IMG/VR virus record: IMGVR_UViG_3300044957_001277
Location: 1 to 40,078 of that record
Origin: a virus
DNA: 40,078 nt
Reading direction: 5' to 3' (one strand)
A program made the translations under genes and the position numbers. Positions 1 to 7,176 of the stretch are shown piece after piece; position 1 is the first letter of the stretch, and every line of letters starts with the position of its first letter. Below the pieces are notes generated by a model. The model had not been told where the DNA came from. It ran no database searches and saw only the letters and a list, made by a program, of their open reading frames with translations.

Positions 1-135
1 GGCGGAGGAGGTGGGGGCGGAGGAGGTGGGGGCGGAGGAGGTGGGGGCGGAGGAGGTGGGGGCGGAGGAGGTGGGGGCGGAGGAGGTGGGGGCGGAGGAG
101 GTGGGGGCGGAGGAGGTGGTGGAGGAGGTGGTGGA
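1..135 (+). repeat. 15-bp in-frame tandem repeat, 8 near-perfect copies plus a degenerate end
   Basis: The unit GGCGGAGGAGGTGGG occurs head to tail from 1 to 120, with the eighth copy ending GGT, followed by a decayed unit to 135. It is almost pure G+C-rich purine sequence in a very AT-rich genome. The unit is a multiple of three, so copy-number change alters glycine tract length without a frameshift. The G-runs could form G-quadruplexes on this strand. Confidence 0.95.
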
Positions 136-141
136 GCCTAA
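1..141 (+). CDS. C-terminal poly-glycine end of a protein (5' end outside window)
   Basis: Only the last 46 codons are visible: 45 consecutive glycines, one alanine and TAA at 139-141, directly followed by the ATG of the next gene. The DNA is a 15-bp repeat (GGC GGA GGA GGT GGG). The other two forward frames are also open here, reading AEEVG or RRRWG repeats. The base changes that break the repeat near its end are all synonymous only in the glycine frame, which is why I chose it. Long glycine tracts occur in phage receptor-binding tips and adhesins, where they can form polyglycine-II helices. An adhesin or fibre role is an inference, since nothing upstream is visible. Confidence 0.7.
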   Translation, partial: GGGGGGGGGGGGGGGGGGGGGGGGGGGGGGGGGGGGGGGGGGGGGA

Positions 142-1566
142 ATGAGTTTCGTTTTTAATAAAAAAGTTTTAACTCCTAATTGGAATCCAGCTTATGGAAT
201 TCAGAATAAAAGTATTTTAAATAAAACTCCCATGCTTAACGCTATACCAGTTACAAATTCTTATATATTCTTTCGAAATGGGGCGATGAAATCAATTCCC
301 AAAGATAATATTATAGATAAAGAAATTAAAAAGATATTTGAAGAAGACAGAAAAAATTTTATGTCTGAAACTAGCTTGCAAAATGTAGTAAGTTTTGGTC
401 CAGGAACAAATAGGCCTTTAGCTTTTACTGAAAGAAAATTCTCCGATTTATATTATAATGACTATGGATTTTATTTAAATTGGGGAAGTTTTCTTTTTGG
501 TGCGCTAACCCCATTAGCAGTATCTATGGTTTTTGGAATACCGATAGATAATTTAATGGGATTAATAGTGTGCATAACTATATCAATTATGATTATGAAC
601 GCTATAGCTCCTGGTTTTTTTGGGGGAGGAGCTATAAGAATTCCAAGATCAGGAATATCTAGAATGTATTATTATGAACAAGTGGCTAAAGCTAATAATC
701 GAAAAATGATTGGTCAACTAATTAATCGTTTTTTTCCTTTAGCTGATACAAAAGAAAGGAAAATAATTTATAAAAAAATGACTAATTTATGTAGCGATAA
801 AGAATTTCAAAAAACAATTGGAACTATTAGTGATGGACTTCTAAGTAAAGCTGAATGTATGGCTGGAGTAGGATATAGCTCTTCTATATGGAGAAATGTT
901 CAAGAAAACAAAATAATATCTTATATTAATAATCTAAAAACTAATTCAACTAAAAAATATGAAAAATTAAACGAATTGCGTATTCCTAATATCGATGATT
1001 TTGAAGAAGGTGAAGAAGATTTTTTAAATGCATTAGAAGAAGTCGGGCTTAGTAATAAAATATTATTTTCAGACAAACGAACTAGTGTATATATCGATTT
1101 TACAGACTGGATTCCTAGCAAAATTACTAGGAGTGGGATAGGAACAGGATTTTTGGGCACTTTTTCTTTCTTTGATGGAAACCTAACTGGTGTTGGAAAT
1201 AGAACTTATAGAAATATCTATAAAAATCCAGCAAATACAAAATCCATTTTCGGTCCATATATTTGTAGAAGTAGATCTAATTGGTTTTATTATCCAAAAA
1301 TAAATATCACAACTTCTACTTTTTCTACAGGACTTTTACCTATAACTTCTGGTACACGCGCAAGTTATTTAGGAGGTATAAATTTATTCGGAGGAATAGT
1401 AGTAGGCAATACAATCAGTGGCTTTAATTTCCTGGAATTACTATTATTTGTACTTTCATTAAGTTTTCCGATATTAGTAGGTACAGGAGGAATGTTTGGT
1501 TCGGCGAAAGAGTTAGGACCAGTATTAACCAGCCCTCCAATTACATTTCCTAGAAAAAAACAATAA
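142..1566 (+). CDS. Hypothetical membrane-associated protein, probably virion or late
   Basis: 474 aa, not assigned to a family. The ATG directly follows the TAA of the poly-glycine gene, so the two are probably co-transcribed. Residues ~112-165 contain two hydrophobic stretches that look like a transmembrane hairpin, and a further hydrophobic segment lies at ~425-450 near the C-terminus. The middle (~285-300) is acidic (DDFEEGEEDF). The last third is rich in Gly, Ser, Thr and aromatic residues, as in beta-structured surface proteins. Coupling to a glycine-tract protein and to the small beta-rich gene downstream suggests a structural or host-interaction role, but this is inference. Confidence 0.7.
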   Translation: MSFVFNKKVLTPNWNPAYGIQNKSILNKTPMLNAIPVTNSYIFFRNGAMKSIPKDNIIDKEIKKIFEEDRKNFMSETSLQNVVSFGPGTNRPLAFTERKFSDLYYNDYGFYLNWGSFLFGALTPLAVSMVFGIPIDNLMGLIVCITISIMIMNAIAPGFFGGGAIRIPRSGISRMYYYEQVAKANNRKMIGQLINRFFPLADTKERKIIYKKMTNLCSDKEFQKTIGTISDGLLSKAECMAGVGYSSSIWRNVQENKIISYINNLKTNSTKKYEKLNELRIPNIDDFEEGEEDFLNALEEVGLSNKILFSDKRTSVYIDFTDWIPSKITRSGIGTGFLGTFSFFDGNLTGVGNRTYRNIYKNPANTKSIFGPYICRSRSNWFYYPKINITTSTFSTGLLPITSGTRASYLGGINLFGGIVVGNTISGFNFLELLLFVLSLSFPILVGTGGMFGSAKELGPVLTSPPITFPRKKQ

Positions 1567-1594
1567 ATCATAATTTCACAATATATTTATGGAT

Positions 1595-1600
1595 GTGTAA
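1595..1600 (+). promoter_or_regulatory. GTGTAA late-type start element
   Basis: GTGTAA lies 12 nt before the ATG at 1613. The same hexamer precedes six other + strand start codons in the window at 8-13 nt. Probably part of a phage-specific -10 element. Here a weak -35 (TTCACA, 17-nt spacing to TAATAT) is also possible. Confidence 0.5.
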
Positions 1601-1612
1601 TATTATTTAAAT

Positions 1613-2041
1613 ATGCCTTTCACAGTTACTATTACTAAAACGACAGCAGGACTAGACAACTCATATACTGTACCAAGAGTTTACATCGCTGGCGCTAAAC
1701 AATCAATTAGCGAAACGATTAATGGTTCTACTACTAATCAATTAGTTAATTTTAATTTTATTCCATCTAGTGGTAAAGTTTTAGCTTTTTCTACAGACGC
1801 AAATTACAATGTGACAGTCAAAACTAATAATACCGCTACTCCAGATAATACATTCATCATAACTTCAACCTCTCCGCTTCTATATAACGCCATAACAGGG
1901 TCTAATGGATCTATCAGTTGGGGAGATTATGATTCAAATGGAAATAGTTTGAATGCAAATATAGATAGACTTTTTGTTACAAATACTGGTACTGCAGATA
2001 TTGCTTTTAATGTGGATGCTTTATACGATCCAACGCCATAA
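1613..2041 (+). CDS. Small beta-rich hypothetical protein, candidate virion decoration protein
   Basis: 142 aa, no recognised family. The composition is rich in Thr, Asn, Ser, Val and Ile with short alternating hydrophobic segments, as in immunoglobulin-like or jelly-roll virion proteins. There is no signal peptide or transmembrane segment, and no cysteine. It follows the 474-aa gene by 46 bp and has its own GTGTAA element. It ends 1 bp before the stop of the convergent gene, with no visible terminator hairpin between them. A capsid or fibre decoration role is inferred from composition and position only. Confidence 0.65.
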   Translation: MPFTVTITKTTAGLDNSYTVPRVYIAGAKQSISETINGSTTNQLVNFNFIPSSGKVLAFSTDANYNVTVKTNNTATPDNTFIITSTSPLLYNAITGSNGSISWGDYDSNGNSLNANIDRLFVTNTGTADIAFNVDALYDPTP

Positions 2042-2042
2042 G

Positions 2043-2279
2043 TTATTTATTATTTTCTAATTTATCTAAAATATTTGGGATTGTGTTCTTGTATTCGTCT
2101 TTTAATATATTACTATATTTAGTTAGTATAGGCAAGACCGCTTGATTTTTAAAACTTTTAATAAAATTAAAATTAAACGGATATTTCATCCCTATATTCT
2201 GCCATTCAGTTTTAAAACAAAGATATAAGTACCCCAACTCTTCTTCAGTTAAAGAATCTAACTGAGCCTTTGTTATCAT
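2043..2279 (-). CDS. Small hypothetical protein
   Basis: 78 aa, not recognised. Its ATG overlaps the stop of the upstream 259-aa gene in a TAATG arrangement, which implies translational coupling. It is helical and charged, starting MITKAQLDSLTEEELGYLYL, with no cysteines or membrane segments. It is the last gene of the leftward transcript that starts at 3058, so a role related to recombination or replication is possible. Confidence 0.6.
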   Translation of the reverse strand: MITKAQLDSLTEEELGYLYLCFKTEWQNIGMKYPFNFNFIKSFKNQAVLPILTKYSNILKDEYKNTIPNILDKLENNK

Positions 2280-3058
2280 TAGCCTTTAATTTTTTTTAGT
2301 CTTTCTATTAATTCAAATATCTTTGTTTTGGGTATATCATTAATAGAATTAATATTATCTGCATTATCGAATTTTTCTTTAATTAATTTTGACTTTAAAT
2401 TATCTAAAGTTATTGATTTTTCTTTCATTACTTTTTCTAAAAGAGAATGTGGAGACGTTGGATTGTCTATCGTAACTGCTTCTTCTAATATTTTTGCATC
2501 TCCAAGTTCTTCTTGGCTTACAATATTAATCTTAAGAAAATTTCTAACACATCTTACAAAAGCTCTATTTTCTGCAATTGCGGCCAAAAAGAATCTGGCA
2601 AAACTTTTTGTGTTTTGTAAAGATGCATCAGCGAGAGCTTCAAAAGTAACTATTTTATTTTGTGTCTCATAATTTGGAATCCATGTTATTTTACAACTGG
2701 TCGCAAAATAATTTTCTGAGGCCGCTACCACTTTATACGAGACATCTGTATATCCTCTTATTTGAGCTAATTCTTTAATTCCGCCTAGAAGTATTAACAA
2801 ATCTTTATCTTCTAATTTTGATACATCTGTTTCTTGCGTCCTTTGTCTATTGGGTACAAGATACTGCTGTTTAACCATTCCTCTCCAATTAATAAATCCA
2901 TCCTCATTAAAAGTGTAATTTATGCTTTGATCTTCAAGTAAACCGTAGGTATTTCTTGTAATAGCTTTAGGTGGACAATTTTTGCAAGGTTGGTTGGTTT
3001 CCTCTACAAACTTAATATTGGGTTTAATAATTGTAGTTTGGGTTTCTGAATTTTCCAT
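2279..3058 (-). CDS. Putative single-strand annealing protein (Rad52/Sak-like), tentative
   Basis: 259 aa. Residues ~100-190 resemble the core of Rad52-family annealing proteins: a strand-turn-strand part (YKVVAASENYFATSCKITW) followed by a helix with AIAENRAFVRCVRNFL, comparable to the conserved AETRA..RALR helix of that family. Such proteins anneal single-stranded DNA during recombination-dependent replication. An N-terminal CKNC pair has no partner nearby. The gene starts 8 nt downstream of a consensus-like promoter and is followed by a coupled 78-aa gene. The family call rests on one motif and the context with recA and helicase. A profile search would settle it. Confidence 0.4.
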   Translation of the reverse strand: MENSETQTTIIKPNIKFVEETNQPCKNCPPKAITRNTYGLLEDQSINYTFNEDGFINWRGMVKQQYLVPNRQRTQETDVSKLEDKDLLILLGGIKELAQIRGYTDVSYKVVAASENYFATSCKITWIPNYETQNKIVTFEALADASLQNTKSFARFFLAAIAENRAFVRCVRNFLKINIVSQEELGDAKILEEAVTIDNPTSPHSLLEKVMKEKSITLDNLKSKLIKEKFDNADNINSINDIPKTKIFELIERLKKIKG

Positions 3059-3066
3059 ATATATAT

Positions 3067-3095
3067 ATGGTAATATATTTTTAAACTTTTGTCAA
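3067..3095 (-). promoter_or_regulatory. sigma70-type promoter for the 259-aa gene
   Basis: Reading the minus strand: -35 TTGACA (3095-3090), 17-nt spacer, -10 TACCAT (3072-3067), then 8 nt to the ATG at 3058. The predicted start is at or next to the ATG, so the mRNA would be leaderless or nearly so. Confidence 0.7.
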
Positions 3096-4277
3096 CTCTA
3101 AACCAAATATATAAAATTTATCAGGATTTTCATTAATAATATCCATATCATAATATTCTTGAATATTATCATTTAATGAATCTACTGGTTTATTATCAAA
3201 AAACGCCTTTTCGCTTAAAAAGACTTTCCCTTTACTTAAGATAAAATTTTTACTTTTGTAAAAAATAGACAGATTTTTATCTTTGAAAGTTGTTATTTTT
3301 TCTTTGATTTTTGGATGATCCAAATTTATTCTAATAATATTTCCATAATCCATAAAATGCAGTTTATGTTTATTCAATTCTTCTTCTCTTAAATATGAGA
3401 AAAGCTGATACTTTATATTAAGTGCTTTTAAAGTTTTAACAAAATCTAAATTAGATTCATTTTCTACAAAACAATTAACCCCTAAAATATTTTCTTTATT
3501 GTTTTTTAGTATTTCTGCGCTTATTGGTTCAGAGCAAGTAATGACGCACTTTATAATCTGTAACTGTTTATTTAAAACTTCTTCGTTATGAAGTAAATCC
3601 ATTCTAGATATTATGTGATTTATAGTTTGATTTCGTTGCACTAAGTGATCTGGAACAACATTAAAAATTTTATTATTATAAAAATCACCAATAAAAATTG
3701 TTTTTAATTTATTTAAATTATTTTTTATATCTAGCTTATTTAATATTTCTATTGCAATAATCTCAGGATTTATGAAATTAATAGTTTTTGGGTCTTCTTT
3801 GGCAGAAAATGTGGGTTTTTTGCCATCTCTATGAGATTCAATTATTGTATAATCTTTTTGATTACTCCAATATGGATAAAAATTAGAAGAATATAATACA
3901 GTGGAAACACAAACAATTTTCTTTTGAAAATAAGAGGCAAAATGAAGACTCATCGTGTCATTACCGAAATATAGTTTTGATTTGCTTAAGATATAAGCCA
4001 TTTGTCTTTTAGAGGATCCCCTTGCATCGAAACACCCTTCTAATAATTTTTCTTTCGATCCACCAATTTGAATAATTTTTATTTTATTTTTATGTAAAAG
4101 AGGGCTTATTAAATCTATTACTTCTTGAAAATGATCATAATTTTTTGAATCCATGCCGCTTCCCGAATGAATACAGATATAATCTTCTTGAAATGGAATC
4201 GGATAAAATTCTTCTAGAATGTATGGTTTATTTATTTTGGCTCCACAATTAATCGCGTACTGTTCTAATATGTGCAT
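3081..4277 (-). CDS. C-terminal half of a split GT9 (heptosyltransferase-like) glycosyltransferase plus extra domain
   Basis: 398 aa. It begins in the GT9 inter-domain linker and then shows the nucleotide-sugar-binding half: IHSGSGMDSKNYDHF, then IIQIGGSKEK, then the SKLYFGNDTMSLHFAS segment that corresponds to the conserved GxDTGPxHxA region. The N-terminal GT9 half is missing. A matching N-terminal half is fused to the end of the 638-aa glycosyltransferase two genes upstream. Residues ~185-398 are an extra domain I do not recognise. It lies 3 bp after the DUF6165 gene in the same leftward operon. Complementation of the two halves is inference. Confidence 0.75.
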   Translation of the reverse strand: MHILEQYAINCGAKINKPYILEEFYPIPFQEDYICIHSGSGMDSKNYDHFQEVIDLISPLLHKNKIKIIQIGGSKEKLLEGCFDARGSSKRQMAYILSKSKLYFGNDTMSLHFASYFQKKIVCVSTVLYSSNFYPYWSNQKDYTIIESHRDGKKPTFSAKEDPKTINFINPEIIAIEILNKLDIKNNLNKLKTIFIGDFYNNKIFNVVPDHLVQRNQTINHIISRMDLLHNEEVLNKQLQIIKCVITCSEPISAEILKNNKENILGVNCFVENESNLDFVKTLKALNIKYQLFSYLREEELNKHKLHFMDYGNIIRINLDHPKIKEKITTFKDKNLSIFYKSKNFILSKGKVFLSEKAFFDNKPVDSLNDNIQEYYDMDIINENPDKFYIFGLELTKV

Positions 4278-4280
4278 ATA

Positions 4281-4658
4281 TTAATTATATTTTTCGTAGC
4301 TTTTTTGTTCCATTATATTTGATTTATAATAGTTATTAATTTGATTTTTAATGTTAAATCTTTCATCATTAGTAAAATAGACCGCTCTTGCTAATTCTAT
4401 AAATTCAGAATCAAATTCTTTCTTTCTCTCTTTTTCTCTTATGTCTTCTTCTATTTTCCATAATTTAAAATTAATTCCCTTTAATTTTAGAAGCCAATTT
4501 ATATAAGCGTATAATTTACCTGCTTCTTTAAGAAGTATTTCTTTTTCCGTATTAATATATAATAATTTTGCTGAATCTTTAATTTTTTCCGCTTTTATCT
4601 CTAAAATAGAAATTTTATCTATTAGTTCTCCAGCGGAAATTTCACAAAATAAATTCAT
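4281..4658 (-). CDS. DUF6165 family protein
   Basis: 125 aa, full length for the family. It carries the DUF6165 signatures EISAGELIDKISILEIKAEK near the N-terminus and LWKIEEDIREKER then FIELARAVYFTNDERF in the second half. The fold should be all-helical. DUF6165 proteins are typically found near glycosyltransferase genes in bacteria and phages, and their activity is not established. Here the gene sits exactly between the two halves of a split GT9 enzyme, so it may be a partner or chaperone of that enzyme (inference). Confidence 0.8.
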   Translation of the reverse strand: MNLFCEISAGELIDKISILEIKAEKIKDSAKLLYINTEKEILLKEAGKLYAYINWLLKLKGINFKLWKIEEDIREKERKKEFDSEFIELARAVYFTNDERFNIKNQINNYYKSNIMEQKSYEKYN

Positions 4659-4659
4659 A

Positions 4660-6576
4660 TTAAAAGTCTTTTATGTCAAAAGCTAGTTTATCTTTTCCAT
4701 TATGAAGATAATTAAGTATCCTTTGCGTGCCTATATATGGTAAAAATGTAATCTCAAAATATCCATTATGACTTCCTACTCCTTCTGACCATAATAAATT
4801 ATCCATAATTGGGTTGTATTCTATCGTTTTATAAATGTATGGATTACCATCTAGAATTTCCATGTATTGTTTTTGCGTAGCAAAATATATATTATATTCG
4901 GGATATGTGCGCTTAATCGAGGGGAGTAGTGATGTGCACCAAAAAACATCTCCCGCACTTTGAGGCATTACAAATAATAACCTTTTTCCTTCATCTTCTT
5001 TAGATAAAAGACTTGAAAAATCATCTTTTTGAAATTGTCCATTTTCTTTAGAAGCAATTTCTCTAAAATATTGTTCTATAGTACTTCTTTTCACTCCTTT
5101 TCTAATTTCGTTAGCCCAATACTTGTATCCATCATCGTGCTCATCAACTTCTTTCATCTTTAAAATATTATGATAAATATAAATCAACCAATCTTTATCG
5201 TCTTTAATATCTGGTACTATGTGTAGAGGATCTCTCTTCTCTTCTTCTAAAGAGAAATCATAATTTGTATAAGGAGAATTGTCAATAAATTTAGATATTT
5301 TTTCTCCTATAATTTCTATAGAATAATTTTTGATCGTCCATTCTCTAGATTTTTCTCCAATTTCTTTTCTTTTATCTAAAGACATGTTGTATACTTTATT
5401 TATTTGTTTCGCTATAGACGTCGGTTTTGTTGAAGCTTTTCTAAATTCTGTTCCATGCTCTCTGTATTCTGACCACTCTAAAGATAGACTGCCTGACCCT
5501 TCTCCACAAAGCTCTTCTCCACAAGAATAATTGGTAACCAATGTTATTAGCTCTGCTAGCTTTGCTTCTTGTATGGGTATTTCTTGGCCCCCGCTTGTAA
5601 AAGGATGGCAATAAACATCCATCAAATTATAAATCTCGTTTAGCTGTTCTTCTGTCACTCCTAGACCTACATTTGTTGTAATTTGAGATTTTTCTGTTTT
5701 ACAGAATCTACAATTCAAATCTTGTCCTTGGAACGGTTTAATCTCATACTCTCCGCAACTTTTACATATATAGGTGGTCAAAATTTCTTTTGGATTTACG
5801 CTGTATTCTTGAGCAAGTTTATGTATGTTCCAACCTTCTCCCCAGTGGGTATGCAAAAGTAAAAATGTATTTTTAATTTGTGGATTTGATCTTTTCCATA
5901 AAGCGTATCCTTCTAAAAGATTGGGCACACTTTTTCTAAGTTGATTTCTAAAAACAAAACCTATAACAAATGCGTCTAATGGTATGTTGTGTTTTTTTCT
6001 TAAATTTTCTTTTTCTGAATTAGATAGTTTATAAAAACTTTTTGTCTCTAATGGACCATGCATAGTTTGAACGTGTTTATGTCCCATATCATTTAAAGCT
6101 TTTGTAGCAAAATCACTCCAAATCCAATAATTTTTAGTTTTCTTCGCTGCATTTACAGCCGTAGGTAGTATAGGAAGAGAATCTAAAGTAGTCCAAAGCG
6201 CCGATGTAATTTTATTAAACCATTTTTTTTGTATTGCAAAATCTATGCCCCAAATATCTTGCGCAGCTATATAAACATCTGGTTTTTCTTTTTTTACAAC
6301 TTTGTCTAGATAATATGCGCCATAGCTAGCCATTCTAGCCATATTAGGATCTTTTTGTATCTCTTCTAATTCTTTAGGATTAGATGGTAAAGTCCCAATG
6401 GTTTTCCAAGGAGTTCTAGAAAAATCTGGATGATTATATGGTAACCCACAAGAATAATGTACTATATCATATTTTCCTGTCTCGTAAAGATAAGACAAAA
6501 GAGCTTTTGAAGCTCTGCCAAATCCAGTTTTAGCCAAACTAAAATCAGATTGATATAATAGCTTTTTTTTCTTCAC
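4660..6576 (-). CDS. GT4-like glycosyltransferase with zinc-ribbon insertion, fused to N-terminal half of GT9
   Basis: 638 aa. Residues 1-~450 are a GT-B fold, GT4-like glycosyltransferase: N-terminal YQSDFSLAKTGFGRASKALL, and the donor-site region SGGQEIPIQEAKLAE at ~328-342, which keeps only the second Glu of the E-x7-E motif. A four-cysteine zinc ribbon (C271, C274, C289, C292) is inserted between the two Rossmann halves. Residues ~480-510 (YKYWANEIRKGVKRSTIEQY) resemble a DUF4214-type module. Residues 531-638 match the start of GT9 enzymes (FVMPQSAGDVFWCTSLLPSI and DGNPYI) and end where the separate 398-aa gene begins. Likely cytoplasmic, building a glycan on phage or host material. Confidence 0.75.
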   Translation of the reverse strand: MKKKKLLYQSDFSLAKTGFGRASKALLSYLYETGKYDIVHYSCGLPYNHPDFSRTPWKTIGTLPSNPKELEEIQKDPNMARMASYGAYYLDKVVKKEKPDVYIAAQDIWGIDFAIQKKWFNKITSALWTTLDSLPILPTAVNAAKKTKNYWIWSDFATKALNDMGHKHVQTMHGPLETKSFYKLSNSEKENLRKKHNIPLDAFVIGFVFRNQLRKSVPNLLEGYALWKRSNPQIKNTFLLLHTHWGEGWNIHKLAQEYSVNPKEILTTYICKSCGEYEIKPFQGQDLNCRFCKTEKSQITTNVGLGVTEEQLNEIYNLMDVYCHPFTSGGQEIPIQEAKLAELITLVTNYSCGEELCGEGSGSLSLEWSEYREHGTEFRKASTKPTSIAKQINKVYNMSLDKRKEIGEKSREWTIKNYSIEIIGEKISKFIDNSPYTNYDFSLEEEKRDPLHIVPDIKDDKDWLIYIYHNILKMKEVDEHDDGYKYWANEIRKGVKRSTIEQYFREIASKENGQFQKDDFSSLLSKEDEGKRLLFVMPQSAGDVFWCTSLLPSIKRTYPEYNIYFATQKQYMEILDGNPYIYKTIEYNPIMDNLLWSEGVGSHNGYFEITFLPYIGTQRILNYLHNGKDKLAFDIKDF

Positions 6577-6580
6577 TTAA

Positions 6581-7138
6581 TCACCAAAGATCACTCTCTT
6601 CAGAATCTTCAGAATCTTCAACTTTTTCTGTAGATTTATTTTGATCTTTAGGATTATTTTTTAACTTTTTAATTGTTTCGATTCTTTGAGATTCAAAAAT
6701 AGAATTTAAAGCATATTGTAAAAATTCTTTAAGAAGTCTTGCTTCATTAAAATAAAAACCTATTAAATAGGACTGTTTATTTTCGCTATTTTGTTTATCA
6801 GTTTTATTAACTATATAAGAATATCCAACCTGCTTTTCATCTCTTATATATGGACTCAGCTTAATTTGAGTAGATTGCTTCTCTGAAATATGATATGCAG
6901 AAAATTCAGTATTTCTTTCTAAGGCGTCAAGAAGTCCGGCAGCTTCTGTCAATGCGAATTTAATTTTTACACTTTTATTTGGATTATTTTGATTTTCAGA
7001 AAATGATCCTATTTTTTTAGAATCATTCCAAGAGCTTTGTTTAATTAATGAACTCCATATAGATTCATCCTTTGAATTGACTGAAAAGCTACAAGCTGTC
7101 CCTGTATTTTTACTATTTGGTTTATAAAAAGATACCAT
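6581..7138 (-). CDS. Candidate phage single-stranded DNA-binding protein
   Basis: 185 aa. Residues 1-~145 form a compact beta-rich domain with many Asn/Ser/Lys and aromatic positions (FYKPNSKNTGTACSF, KIKFALTEAAGLLDALE, QLKSPY-like strand, YLIGFYFNEARLLKEFL). The order resembles whirly-like phage ssDNA-binding proteins. The C-terminal ~25 residues are strongly acidic and end EESDLW, like the acidic tail with a terminal hydrophobic residue in bacterial SSB. It is the first gene after a consensus promoter and lies beside the polymerase gene's 3' end. A role coating single strands at the fork fits, but binding itself is inferred. No classical OB-fold SSB is seen elsewhere in the window. Confidence 0.5.
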   Translation of the reverse strand: MVSFYKPNSKNTGTACSFSVNSKDESIWSSLIKQSSWNDSKKIGSFSENQNNPNKSVKIKFALTEAAGLLDALERNTEFSAYHISEKQSTQIKLSPYIRDEKQVGYSYIVNKTDKQNSENKQSYLIGFYFNEARLLKEFLQYALNSIFESQRIETIKKLKNNPKDQNKSTEKVEDSEDSEESDLW

Positions 7139-7144
7139 AATTAG

Positions 7145-7173
7145 ATAATATGCTATATATTAAGATTTGTCAA
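7145..7173 (-). promoter_or_regulatory. sigma70-type promoter for the putative SSB gene
   Basis: Minus strand: -35 TTGACA (7173-7168), 17-nt spacer, -10 TATTAT (7150-7145), 6 nt to the ATG at 7138. There is no room for a Shine-Dalgarno site, so the transcript should be leaderless. Confidence 0.8.
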
Positions 7174-7176
7174 GTT

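Noticed and set aside
1-135. CRISPR array or non-coding satellite
   Set aside because: 15-bp units without spacers, in frame with a stop codon immediately before the next gene; better explained as a glycine-coding repeat.
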